From: Leptolyngbya sp. BL0902
GTDB lineage: Bacteria; Cyanobacteriota; Cyanobacteriia; Phormidesmidales; Phormidesmidaceae
Direction of reading: 5' to 3'
Assembly: GCF_016403105.1 (NCBI RefSeq)
Contig: NZ_CP046157.1
Location: 29,511-93,510, forward strand
Length of the DNA stretch: 64,000 nucleotides
Shown here: positions 8,909 to 17,686 of the stretch, one piece after another
Layout: every line of letters starts with the position of its first letter
Numbering within the stretch: position 1 is the stretch's first letter
Notes under the pieces: generated by a model
What the model saw: the letters and a program-made list of their open reading frames with translations, nothing else
Database searches by the model: none
Told to the model about the DNA's origin: nothing
Position numbers and translations under genes: made by a program

Positions 8909-9891
8909 CTGCCTGCCTGACACAAGTGGGTGAAAGGGTTGAAATCTCGTGACGCGAGGGGGAAACGGTGAGCCGACATGAGAGGCTGAAATTTGCGTAT
9001 CCCAGGTCTGCATCATGTCAGCTACCCCCTGTCTATAGGATCAAGTGCTGTCTTTGCTGCGTCAATACAGCCATCGTCGGGATTTACGGCACCTCAAAGC
9101 GCTGGCGTGGATGGTGACGGCGCTGGTGTGCAGCGGTCAGTTGAGTTTGCCAGGGTGGGAAGCCTATGGGCCGAGTCGCGCTCGCCAAGCGCAAAGCACC
9201 GAACGCCGATGGCAACGCTTCCTGGGCAACCGCCGCGTGCGGGTGAAAAGCCTGTACGTGCCCCTGGTCTTGGCCGCTATCCATCGGTGGAAAGGACGCC
9301 GACTCTACCTGGCCCTGGATACGACGGTGCTGTGGAATCGGTATGGCATGATTCACCTGTCAGTGACCTGTTGCGGACGAGCGGTGCCTCTACTGTGGCG
9401 GGTTTTGGAGCATCCCAGTGCCACCGTGAGTGCCCAACGGTATTTGCCGATGCTGCGATTGGCCCATCGGCTATTGCAGGCCTATCCCGATGTGATGGTG
9501 TTAGCCGACCGAGGGTTTGCCAACCATGACCTGCTGGCGTGGTTAAGCCAAAGTCGCTGGCACTATGGTTTATGCTTGCCCAGTGATGTGGTGGTGCATG
9601 GCCCCCACCGTCATCCTCTTGAGGTGGGCTATCTGTTGCCCCCCAAGGGTGAAGCTCGATGCTATGAGGGTATTGGTCTCTGGACGGATGGTCGCTGGCT
9701 CAAGGGGGTGGTCAACAAAGGGCGTCCACTACTCCAACCCATCGCCCTCTTCACCGTTGACCCTGAACCCTGTTTTGCCTCTAAACCAGCGGAAGCCCAA
9801 TCTTATGACCGCATCTGGTTCTCTAGAATCCAGGCCGTGCGGTGTCAGCTACCGCCTTGGGAGGCCGCCTAAAGATGTGTCAGGCAGTCAG
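8909..9891 (+). mobile_element. Defective IS4-family insertion sequence (983 bp, internal 330-bp deletion)
   Basis: The ends are CTGCCTGCCTGACACA (8909) and TGTGTCAGGCAGTCAG (ending 9891), matching the ends of the complete element at 43920-45232 (1313 bp) with one mismatch. The length difference is exactly 330 bp. It is explained by loss of the segment between two CGCTGGC direct repeats; the junction lies at 9693-9699. The flanking 9-mers (GTCGGCAAC and CCTGTATTC) do not match, so no target duplication survives. The element cannot transpose by itself. Confidence 0.88.
9015..9872 (+). pseudogene. IS4-family transposase, inactivated
   Basis: This is the sister of the intact 395-aa transposase at 43939-45126. 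Two lesions are visible. A TAG at 9036-9038 replaces a Tyr codon eight codons into the gene. An in-frame 110-codon deletion joins DGRW to LKGVVNKGR and removes the Y-(2)-R-(3)-E-(6)-K signature with the third catalytic acidic residue. The first two catalytic-Asp regions (LALDTTVLWN and LADRGFANHDLL) remain, so the remaining frame from the GTG at 9045 can encode at most a catalytically dead protein. Confidence 0.88.
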
Positions 9892-10088
9892 CCTGTATTC
9901 ATTGCTGTGCCATAAGTTCCATAACGTTTAATTTGCTTTGTCAGTAATCCAATGCTTCACACAGTATGGTGAATGTACATACTCTAGAGACTGGCTAAAC
10001 TCCTTGGATATGGATCTTTCAAGGCGTATTTTGGGTATGGGTTCTCTGTCCAGATTTATCTACCCTAGGCGACATCGCAACATTGCCT

Positions 10089-10183
10089 TATAGCAGTTCT
10101 CTGATTGATGCAGTACATCTATAGACTGTCAACAAGGGGCTTAAGCCCCTTGCCTGCGTCGCATCTTACTGAAATCCGCTATA
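10089..10183. repeat. MITE-like palindromic element
   Basis: The ends TATAGCAG (10089-10096) and CCGCTATA (10176-10183) are near-perfect inverted repeats. The centre contains a perfect 20-bp palindrome, CAAGGGGC at 10133-10140 followed by its complement to 10152. The 95-bp unit has no coding capacity. Elements with TATAGC-type ends and a GGGGCTTAAGCCCC core are common in cyanobacterial intergenic DNA. It lies just upstream of the FAD oxidoreductase operon and may influence its transcript. Confidence 0.55.
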
Positions 10184-10220
10184 TCCCTTATAGGGATGAT
10201 TGATAACCCAGGATAAAACC

Positions 10221-11813
10221 ATGAAAATAAATGATCTTCCAGATTATTTGATTGTGGGTAGCGGTCTCTCGGCGCTGGTATTCGGTGCCCTCGTAGCCAA
10301 GGCTGGAAAGTCGGTACAAATCCTTGAAGCCCACGAGCATCCAGGAGGCTTTGGCCATACCTTTACGATGGCAAAGCAGTATCATTTCAATGCCCAGTTG
10401 CACTACGTCTGGGACTGTGGTGAAGGCCACACTGTCAACCGAGTTCTAAAAACCCTAGAACTAGACCAAGCCGTCACCTTTGAACGCTACGATCCCAATG
10501 GCTTTGACCACATGCGTACGCCCGACTACGCCCTCGATATTCCCTCCGATTCAGGGGAATTAGCGCAACGGTTATCGGCCCTTTTCCCAGACCATCGCAA
10601 ACCAATCCAGAAATTTATACAAGAAGTACGAACCGTCAGCGCAGGCTTAAAATATCTGTCGCCACCGCTGCGCCCTGGGCTGATTTTCAGTCACCTCCCA
10701 GCGGCCTTAACGGCCCTTCGATACTATCGCAGCACCCTTCAGGATGTCTTTGATCACTTTGCTTTGCCCCAAGCAGCCCAAACTTTGTTGGCGCTTCAGT
10801 GGCCAGATTTTCTGCTGCCGCCCGACCAACTCTCGTTCTATGCCTGGGTCATTTTATTTACGGGCTACCAGGACGGAGCCTTTTACCCCACCCAGCATTT
10901 TGAGCATGTCATCAAGTCTTTAGTTGCCACCATTAAGCAGCATGGCAGTGAGGTACTGACCAATACGGAAGTGACTGAGTTTTTAGTTGATGGCAAGACA
11001 GTCAAAGGGGTTAAGGCGGTGGATCGCAATACCCACGAAACCCATACTTTTTTAGGCGAAACCATCATCTGCAATATTGACCCTAAAAAAGCGGCCCAGA
11101 TGATCGGCCTAAACCGTTTCTCTCGCCAGGTTCAGAAACGGTTGGATTACGACTATTCACCCTCTAACTTTATGGCCTACTGTGTCGTTAAAGATTTAGA
11201 CTTACGCGAGTATGGCTTTGGCCCCTGGAATGTATTTCATAGTGAAGACATCGACCTCAATCGGGCCTTTGTTCGTATGTATGAACAGCACGATTATTCT
11301 CAGCCTAGCTTTGCGATTACCACGCCTACCTTATTAACCCCAGCAAAACGGGATTGCCCGGAAGATTGTCAGGTTATGGAATTTCTGACGGTGGCTAATT
11401 ACGACTACTTTAACCAGCTACGTCTTCAGGATCGCAAAGCCTACAATCAGAAGAAAGAGGAGATATTCAACACCATCCTTGATATTGTGGAGCAGCGGTA
11501 TATCCCGAATATTCGACAGCATATTGTGTTCAAGGTCACGGGGAGTCCTACTACGAATGAACGCTTCTGCTGGTGCCCCCAGGGCAATTCCTATGGCTCT
11601 AGTCTGACCCCGAAGAATATGGGATTAGGTCGGCTCAATCATCACACCTCCCTTCAGCAGTTTTACTTCTGCAATGCTTCTTCAGGTTATCCAGGGTTTG
11701 CGCCCACCTTCTGGACAGGGGCCATGCTTTACCAACGGTTGTCGGGCCAACCCCTGGTTACAGCGACCATCCCTCAAGAAACCTCGGTACAGCCAGCGGA
11801 GGTGGGGGTATGA
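10221..11813 (+). CDS. FAD-dependent oxidoreductase, carotenoid isomerase / phytoene desaturase-like
   Basis: 530 residues from the ATG at 10221, preceded by AGGA (10210-10213) at good spacing; an in-frame TTG at 10200 lacks this. Residues 9-43 form the Rossmann FAD site: DYLIVGSGLSA, then a beta-strand ending in acidic Glu36 and the PGG turn. The C-terminal half keeps the family pattern around CNIDPKKAAQMIG and the closing SGYPGFAPTFWTGAMLYQ. Overall it resembles the CrtISO / retinol saturase group of polyene-modifying flavoenzymes. Its real substrate cannot be read from sequence. The stop overlaps the start of the next flavoenzyme gene (ATGA), so the two are translationally coupled and probably act in sequence. 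It could equally act on a non-carotenoid lipid or polyketide. Confidence 0.75.
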   Translation: MKINDLPDYLIVGSGLSALVFGALVAKAGKSVQILEAHEHPGGFGHTFTMAKQYHFNAQLHYVWDCGEGHTVNRVLKTLELDQAVTFERYDPNGFDHMRTPDYALDIPSDSGELAQRLSALFPDHRKPIQKFIQEVRTVSAGLKYLSPPLRPGLIFSHLPAALTALRYYRSTLQDVFDHFALPQAAQTLLALQWPDFLLPPDQLSFYAWVILFTGYQDGAFYPTQHFEHVIKSLVATIKQHGSEVLTNTEVTEFLVDGKTVKGVKAVDRNTHETHTFLGETIICNIDPKKAAQMIGLNRFSRQVQKRLDYDYSPSNFMAYCVVKDLDLREYGFGPWNVFHSEDIDLNRAFVRMYEQHDYSQPSFAITTPTLLTPAKRDCPEDCQVMEFLTVANYDYFNQLRLQDRKAYNQKKEEIFNTILDIVEQRYIPNIRQHIVFKVTGSPTTNERFCWCPQGNSYGSSLTPKNMGLGRLNHHTSLQQFYFCNASSGYPGFAPTFWTGAMLYQRLSGQPLVTATIPQETSVQPAEVGV

Positions 11814-13117
11814 AGATCGCCATTATTGGGGGAGGGGCCAGCGGCATGATTGCGGCCTATTGGCTGGATCGCAGTGGCCATGAAGTGACGGTCTACGAAC
11901 GCCAACCCGTTTTAGGAGGGCACATTCGCACCCTCCATCAAAATGTTTTTCCGTCCTCTGATTGTTCTGCCCTTTTAGAGGCTGGGGTGCTAGAGTTTCC
12001 GGTTGAATTCACAAATTTTCTACAGCTCATGGAGGAATTGAAGGTACCCCTAGAACCTGTCGAGGTGGGGTCGGGGCTGTTCTTTCACGACGGTCGTCAC
12101 TTCCTGTCGCCGACCTTGATTGGGCAGAATTTTCATGGGTTAGAAAAGTGGCGCGAAATATTGCACATCGACAGCCTCTATGCTCGGTCGGTTGGGCTGT
12201 GGCTCAAAGCCCAGCGCACTTCGATTCATTGCCTTCACAATCAATCAATGGGGGACTATCTTGCCCCCGAATCGATCCAGGCAACCTGGCTCAAGCTACT
12301 CACCATGTACAGCTACTCGATGGCCTATGACACCATCGATGCCTTTCCCGCTGACCTTGCCATTCCGGCCCTGCGGCGCTATGTGTTTAGCCACTGGGTA
12401 CGCATTAAGGGAGGGGTTTATTCCTATATCCAAAAAATTCTTGACCAGTTTTCAGGGCAGGTGTCGCTGAACACAAAGATATTGACAATCCATCGGTCGA
12501 ATCAATCGGTTCAGATTAAAGGCATAGTTATCCCCGCCGATTCAGGACTAGCCTTTGGGAGTCAATCCCCCTTTGAACGAGAGTTTGATCGAGTGATTTT
12601 TGCCACGCCGCCCGATCAAGTACTACGGCTGCTAGCGGATCCCAGCCCGGAGGAAGTGCGGCGGTTCAGCCCATGGCAACCCAACCATATCACCACCATG
12701 CTGCACTACAATCAGCATCTTTATCAGCCCTATAACCTTCACCACGGCTCAGAGTTTGACTTCTTTCAAACCCCTTCGGGTTGGGGTTACAATGCTTACC
12801 TCAATCAGCTTTGCGGGCTTCCCGCCGAGCCAGCCTACTATCTTGCGTTTAACCTAGAGCATCAGATCGCCCCCGAAAAAATTATCCATGTGCAACCCCA
12901 TCACACCCCGTTGTATACCCTAGACGCCTTTCGCTATGTGGACGAGGTGCGAGCTACCAACGGCGAGAACCATACCTATCACGTTGGGGCCTATCTTGGC
13001 GATGGTCTCCATGAAGGGGCTGCAACCTCGGCCATGCAGGTCGCGAGGGCCATTGGGCCTGCTGATGTCTTAGACTCTGCTAGAGTCGCTTGCCATTCTG
13101 TCCAGCCCAGACGGTGA
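11810..13117 (+). CDS. NAD(P)/FAD-binding amine-oxidase-type oxidoreductase (COG2907-like)
   Basis: 435 residues. The N-terminus MKIAIIGGGASGMIAAYWL is a classic dinucleotide-binding motif (GGGASG 7-12, acidic Glu30) followed by LGGH. The rest follows the pattern of predicted flavoproteins related to amine oxidases and phytoene desaturases, including FDRVIFATPPDQVLRLL and a C-terminal GAYLGDGLHEGAATSAMQVA that closes the FAD site. It starts inside the stop codon of the previous gene (4-bp overlap), a strong sign of one mRNA and matched expression. In other bacteria, proteins of this type occur next to lipid-modifying enzymes; no such partner is visible here. The product is probably soluble. 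Confidence 0.75.
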   Translation: MKIAIIGGGASGMIAAYWLDRSGHEVTVYERQPVLGGHIRTLHQNVFPSSDCSALLEAGVLEFPVEFTNFLQLMEELKVPLEPVEVGSGLFFHDGRHFLSPTLIGQNFHGLEKWREILHIDSLYARSVGLWLKAQRTSIHCLHNQSMGDYLAPESIQATWLKLLTMYSYSMAYDTIDAFPADLAIPALRRYVFSHWVRIKGGVYSYIQKILDQFSGQVSLNTKILTIHRSNQSVQIKGIVIPADSGLAFGSQSPFEREFDRVIFATPPDQVLRLLADPSPEEVRRFSPWQPNHITTMLHYNQHLYQPYNLHHGSEFDFFQTPSGWGYNAYLNQLCGLPAEPAYYLAFNLEHQIAPEKIIHVQPHHTPLYTLDAFRYVDEVRATNGENHTYHVGAYLGDGLHEGAATSAMQVARAIGPADVLDSARVACHSVQPRR

Positions 13118-13257
13118 TCTGCGCTGGCGTCACATTGCCTGACTCTCTAACGTCCCTGTGTTTCTCGTTCAACGCTCTAGAGCAGACTTTCTGAGGGGAG
13201 GGTGCTTAGACACCGAGAGTTATCTAGCCAGTCGGCCCCTTGGTGAATCACCAACCT

Positions 13258-13797
13258 CTAGATACCCAAGTCGTTCAAGGCAAAGCGAATCTGCTCTAGC
13301 CGTCGTCGGTTCACGCCCAAATCAGATTCGCCCAACCGGGCCGATGCTCGCACATGAATCACGGGCTCATCTGCTGGAAAGTAAAACTCTGCGTCGTCTA
13401 CAAACCCCAGAAGACGGCTGGTAGACTTCACCCGAACATAGTTCTCCTGCTGCGTCACCATCTCCGTGCGGGGCACCACACCTAGCACTTTGATGAGGAT
13501 CTCACGGGCTTCCTCCCGGCTTCTGGTATAGGCCATCGGCGCAATGGCATGGTCTGGGTCAGCCCCTTGGCTTACCACACAGTTCGGCGTTACTGGACAA
13601 GGCAACAGACGGCCATCCTGAAGACCCAATTCAGGCGTGTCTCCCGCCAAGACGGCTGATAGGCCAGGAATTGCCCCTAGGGGCTGAGGAACGACAACAG
13701 CCAACGCTGGGGGGACTGGGAAAAGCCATAGGGTGATAGCCAAGAGAGCGGCGAGGATGGGAGCCATGGACAAGCATCGAGCGACAACTCTCACCAT
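13258..13797 (-). CDS. DUF1499 family exported protein
   Basis: About 179 residues from the ATG at 13797 (an in-frame start at 13911 would add 38 residues before the signal sequence). The N-terminus MVRVVARCLSMAPILAALLA is a signal peptide or anchor ending near ALA. The DUF1499 signature is clear: LPCPVTPNCVVSQ in the middle, later RVKSTSRLLGFVDDAEFYF and a C-terminal DLGVNRRRLEQIR. Proteins of this family occur in the envelope or plastid lumen and have no proven reaction. The gene stands alone, convergent with the FAD operon. Confidence 0.85.
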   Translation of the reverse strand: MVRVVARCLSMAPILAALLAITLWLFPVPPALAVVVPQPLGAIPGLSAVLAGDTPELGLQDGRLLPCPVTPNCVVSQGADPDHAIAPMAYTRSREEAREILIKVLGVVPRTEMVTQQENYVRVKSTSRLLGFVDDAEFYFPADEPVIHVRASARLGESDLGVNRRRLEQIRFALNDLGI

Positions 13798-14055
13798 AGG
13801 CGAATTGGGCTTAGTTTCCCCTGCGTTCGTCGTCCATCGAGGTTCGGGCTGTCCCAAGCCAGCGACAAAACCAAGGCCACATGGCTTGAGCAGGCTGACC
13901 TGGCCTCTCAAGTATGATTCATATCCTCAACCCACTACGGCTGAGCCGTTTAGCGCTAGGACTCACTCAATAACCCAAACATCAGCCCAGCGGCAATAGA
14001 CATCTGTTGCACCAATGCTTACGATCAGCCCTAGCGACTCTACAATTCACGCCCC

Positions 14056-14514
14056 ATGCCCCCAACCCTGAATGAAGCCCTCTCCCTCGCCATGGCTAAA
14101 CAAATCAAAGGCAAAGCAGGCGCTCCCTTTGACAATGCCCATCGAGCGGTGATAACCCTGACTGGAGCCACCTACGTCCAGGGGTTTGTGGTTGTAAATA
14201 ACGGGCAAGATGAGCCTATCGAGCACGCATGGATTGAACTAGGTAACGATATTATCGACCCGACGCTGCCACATATTAATAAGACCCAGCAAGACATTGA
14301 CTATTTTCCGGCCCAAAGCCTGAGTATCAAGGCCTTAAAAGCCTCTATTGAAGAAGCCCAAGAAGACTATCCAGACGATCCCCCGCTGCCCATCTATGGC
14401 GCTCCGCCCTATGAGTATTACGGTGACGTGATGCTCGGAGGGAAAGACTATGCCAATGCCTATCAAGCTGCCGTATTAAAGAGCAAAGCACTCAAAGCGG
14501 CTAGGGCAGAATAG
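14056..14514 (+). CDS. Hypothetical protein with a G-F/Y..HAW..IDPT pattern
   Basis: 152 residues, acidic, without signal peptide or membrane segment. The core reads TYVQGFVVVNNGQ, then EHAWIELGNDIIDPTLP. The spaced G-F, EHAW and IIDPT elements recall a group of papain-like-fold hypothetical proteins in which His of HAW and Asp of IDPT stand near an upstream Cys. Here no Cys precedes them (the matching stretch is APFDNAHRAV), so enzymatic activity would be doubtful. It sits alone between DUF1499 and a small membrane protein. Coding is supported by the long open frame and balanced codon use; function is unknown. Confidence 0.6.
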   Translation: MPPTLNEALSLAMAKQIKGKAGAPFDNAHRAVITLTGATYVQGFVVVNNGQDEPIEHAWIELGNDIIDPTLPHINKTQQDIDYFPAQSLSIKALKASIEEAQEDYPDDPPLPIYGAPPYEYYGDVMLGGKDYANAYQAAVLKSKALKAARAE

Positions 14515-14722
14515 CAACAAAAACCCTGACATTTCCGGCCTTGTATGGTTCGCTCGACCCTTGCGCCGATCCTCAGCGCGTAAACTAGAAAAGCCTGCGT
14601 TAGTTGGCGTTATGGGGCCGTCTACCTCCACCCAGAAGCGCTGAACAGTATGACTCAGATCAGCCTACTTTTCGCAAGGGCTAGCATAGGGTCAACCCGA
14701 CTCGAAAGGTAAAGGTAAGGCC

Positions 14723-15052
14723 ATGGTGTTAGCTTGGGTGCGCCTGTTCCATACCCTTGTCTTCGGGGTGATGTTCGGGTCTATCCTGTTCCTGCTGTAC
14801 TGTGGCTTGACTAACCAACTCACGGTCTGGACAGCGATTACCTTCGGGCTCATCAGCATCGAGGTCGTCATCTATGTGGCCCACGGCTTTCGCTGCCCCC
14901 TGAGAACCTGGGCTGAAGCCCTTACCCCCCCAGGGCAAGCCGTTCAGGATATCTACCTACCGCCCTGGCTCTCATCTCGTGTCGTGGCCATCTCGACCCC
15001 ACTCCTGGGGGTAGCCTGCCTGCTCCTGCTAGGGCGGTTGCTGACCCAATAA
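14723..15052 (+). CDS. Small integral membrane protein
   Basis: 109 residues with three predicted membrane helices: about 5-27 (FHTLVFGVMFGSILFLLYCG), 32-52 (LTVWTAITFGLISIEVVIYV) and 85-106 (VVAISTPLLGVACLLLLG). A short loop RCPLRTWAEALTPPGQ lies between helices 2 and 3. A Cys-Pro-Leu loop of this type resembles DUF2784-like proteins, but I am not certain. A weak ribosome site (AAAGGTAAGG) precedes the ATG at 14723. Orphan gene; function unknown. Confidence 0.6.
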   Translation: MVLAWVRLFHTLVFGVMFGSILFLLYCGLTNQLTVWTAITFGLISIEVVIYVAHGFRCPLRTWAEALTPPGQAVQDIYLPPWLSSRVVAISTPLLGVACLLLLGRLLTQ

Positions 15053-15359
15053 TCATCCTGAAATACAGGACAATCAAGGCCGCAACCTAGCCCGCCGTCG
15101 GCCCAGTCCTGGCACTGATGGAGTCAGTCTCTTCAGTGGCGATGATCCGTATGATCGTATGGCAGCTTTGGCGATGTAGGCTAGGTCGAGTTCAAGCGAC
15201 CGACGGTGAATCGGTTGGTGGGGTCGTCTGGCGATATTTCGCTGGAGATAGAAACGCTAGATATGGCACGGGTTTCTAACAGGATGAACCTTGATTTTTC
15301 GTTGCCCAGAACCCTGGCATGGCAAGCGATCTAAATAGACCAGCCTCACTCCACATGGA
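15053..15359. other. Intergenic region between convergent genes
   Basis: About 307 bases separating the forward small membrane gene from the reverse aminotransferase gene. No open frame, tRNA fold or strong terminator hairpin with a T-run was seen. Confidence 0.45.
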
Positions 15360-16811
15360 CTAGAGACCTGGGGATGACGCAAGGCAGTCACTCATCGCCC
15401 GGTCTAGGATGGCCAGCCCTTCATCTAGTTCCTCCTGGCTCACCGTTAGCGGCGGGGCAATGCGCCAAACGCTTCCCATGTTGGGTAGAGCCGTGATGTT
15501 CATGCTCAGGCCCAGTTCCATACAGCGGCGCGTGATGGCGGCTCCTAGGTCGGGGTTGGGGGCACGGCTGTCTCGATCCTTCACCAGTTCTACCCCCAGC
15601 AGCAGACCCCGACCGCGCACATCGCCAATCACCTCATAGCGATCCTTCAGCTTCAGCAATCCGGCTTTGAGGTAGGCTCCCATCGTGGCGGCCCGTTCTG
15701 TGAGATTCTGAGTCATGAGGACGCGCAGCACTGCAAGGCCCACTTCCGCTGGCATGGGGTCGGAGACGTGGGAGGTGTAGTAGAGGAAGCCCTTGTCGTA
15801 GCAGTCGGCCTCAATGTCGGCACTGGTGACGGTGGCGGCGAGGGGCAATCCACCGCCCAGAGTTTTCGACAGGGTGAGGATGTCGGGCACGATGCCCAGT
15901 TGCTCGAAGGCAAAGAAGCTGCCCAGACGACCAAAGGCGGTTTGGGCCTCATCCAAAATCAGCAGCATTCCCCGCTCGCGGCAGTAATCTTGAAGTCGTT
16001 GGAAATAGCCCTCCGGCGGTTCGATGATGCCCCCAGAACTGAGGATAGGCTCGACCACGACGGCGGCGTAGGAGCCTACAGACTGGCTATCGATCAACTC
16101 AAACCCCACCGCCAAGCAGGTCATGTCGCATTGGTCTTTGCAGTGGCGCACGGGGCAGCGGTAGCAGTTGGGGGTAGGTAGGGCAAAGGTGCCGGGAATG
16201 GTTGGCCCATAGCCCTTTCGAGCCGCAACAAAGGTACTGGCGCTGGCCCCAGCCGTCATGCCGTGCCAGGAGGCACTGAGGCCCACCACCTCAAAGCCTC
16301 CGGTGTGGAGTTTAGCTATGCGTAGGGCAGCTTCGTTGGCCTCGCTCCCCGTATTCAAAAAGATGGCCTTTTGCAGCGTTGGAGGCAGCAGCTTGCACAG
16401 GGCATCCGCCAACTCGATCACCGAGGGCGACAGCATCCCGCTAAACAAATGCAGCACCTCTTCACAGGCTTTATGGATGGCCTGCACGACCTCAGGATGA
16501 TTGTGGCCTAGGGTGGCGCACATCTGCCCAGAGGTGAAGTCCAAAATCTTGCGGCCCTGGCGGTCGTACAGATAGCTGCCCCTCGCTCGTTCAATCAGCC
16601 GGGGAGTAAAACTGCCGCCATAGCGGATCAAGTGGTGATCTACGATGTCCCACAGTTCCTCGTTGGAGGGGGCCTGGGCGGTGGGGTGGACATCACTGGG
16701 AGTAGGTTTAGGGACGTGGGGCGAAGGGGTAGCTTCTAACATAGGACGTGGAATCGATGGAACAACCTCTTTATCCTGCCCTTGACGCCAGCACTCGGCG
16801 GCGTTGGTCAT
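15360..16811 (-). CDS. Class III PLP-dependent aminotransferase (2,2-dialkylglycine decarboxylase-like group)
   Basis: 483 residues. Class III hallmarks are visible: FTSGQMCATLGHNHPEV near the N-terminus, FLNTGSEANEAALRIAK, the cofactor-contacting DEAQTAFGRLG near residue 285, and the Schiff-base lysine in LTLSKTLGGGLPLAA near residue 315. A cysteine-rich insertion, NCYRCPVRHCKDQCDMTC, interrupts the middle; this is found in some aspartate-aminotransferase-family relatives of dialkylglycine decarboxylase. The first 45 residues are low-complexity and proline-rich, so translation may begin at the later ATG of MLEATPSPHV. Substrate unknown. The gene stands alone with a long upstream region. Confidence 0.85.
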   Translation of the reverse strand: MTNAAECWRQGQDKEVVPSIPRPMLEATPSPHVPKPTPSDVHPTAQAPSNEELWDIVDHHLIRYGGSFTPRLIERARGSYLYDRQGRKILDFTSGQMCATLGHNHPEVVQAIHKACEEVLHLFSGMLSPSVIELADALCKLLPPTLQKAIFLNTGSEANEAALRIAKLHTGGFEVVGLSASWHGMTAGASASTFVAARKGYGPTIPGTFALPTPNCYRCPVRHCKDQCDMTCLAVGFELIDSQSVGSYAAVVVEPILSSGGIIEPPEGYFQRLQDYCRERGMLLILDEAQTAFGRLGSFFAFEQLGIVPDILTLSKTLGGGLPLAATVTSADIEADCYDKGFLYYTSHVSDPMPAEVGLAVLRVLMTQNLTERAATMGAYLKAGLLKLKDRYEVIGDVRGRGLLLGVELVKDRDSRAPNPDLGAAITRRCMELGLSMNITALPNMGSVWRIAPPLTVSQEELDEGLAILDRAMSDCLASSPGL

Positions 16812-17686
16812 AAAGGTTTACGCCAATGGGGGTTGTCTCCGCCAAGCCTGTCCCGGTGAGGATAGAGGGTGGACTCTTATCCTATTCGGGGTATGGCACC
16901 GATGCATGTAAAAATGGGCCACATCTCCTAGAAGTTTTATGAATAGGCCGCTTCAGCGGCTAAGGACAGCCTATTCCAGGGTCTCTTAAGGCGGTTTGCT
17001 TGAAATCGAGACGTCAGAGTGGAGCGCTGGCGGCTGTCGTTCAAGATCTAAGCTGTATGACCAAGCTACCTCAGCCAAAAGTCTGAGATTTTAAGCCAAA
17101 ACCCCCGTTTCAGCCCTCGCTGTCTCACACCAAGCTCAGTCTCACCTAAGATTGGCACATCGCACCGTCACAGTTGAGCTAGGCCAATCCAGTCCAGTCT
17201 TAGTCTCAAGCTTTTCGCCAAGCCATAAATCTTTTATATATTAATACTTTCAAAGCCTTGAGTATTTGCGGTCATCGCAACTATTCAAACACAATCAACG
17301 AGCTTTCAAGGAGTTTAGTAATTCTTAGAACTGGACTCAGGATGTCTTAAAATAGGCCACTGGCACACCCTTAAGACTTACACTACGAATTACATAACTT
17401 ACATATCTTGGGTCAGCAGCGCCCTAGTAACTCGCCATTTGTGACTATCGTCAGATCCACCAGTTTCAATTCTGGCAACGGGCGCAGCTTATGCCCTGCC
17501 ACAACCCACACTAGATTTAAGCCATCGGGTCAGGAATGGCCCCGACTGGTGTTGAAGTTCCATAATGTCCTGATTCCCCTAGGGTCGTTGGCCCTAGCTA
17601 GGAAGACAGGATATCGATGCCCCCGGCTTTGGGAATAGCGCTCGTATCAGGCCGCGATTGCCCAAGTCTTTTGCCCCATTATTGTT
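16812..17686. other. Long intergenic region, A+T-rich in the centre
   Basis: 875 bases between divergent genes. The part near 17180-17410 is noticeably A+T-richer than its surroundings and may hold promoters. A short forward frame at 17408-17638 lacks a ribosome site and any recognisable feature. The only structure I see is the hairpin at 16941-16976, listed separately. Confidence 0.45.
16941..16976. repeat. Nested hairpin upstream of the aminotransferase gene
   Basis: GAATAGGC (16941-16948) and GCCTATTC (16969-16976) are perfect 8-bp inverted repeats. Inside, GCCGCT-TC-AGCGGC (16947-16960) forms a competing hairpin. It lies about 130 bp upstream of the aminotransferase start. It could be an operator, a leader structure or a small repeat element. 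Confidence 0.4.

Noticed and set aside
9045..9872. Functional short transposase from the GTG at 9045
   Set aside because: It lacks the YREK catalytic region, removed by the 330-bp deletion, and the true start is followed by a TAG.
10133..10152. Intrinsic terminator at the GGGGCTTAAGCCCC palindrome
   Set aside because: No T-run follows on either strand, and the palindrome sits centrally between TATAGC-type inverted ends, so an element origin fits better.
17408..17638. 76-codon forward frame upstream of the lipoprotein gene
   Set aside because: Composition and lack of a ribosome site do not support coding.
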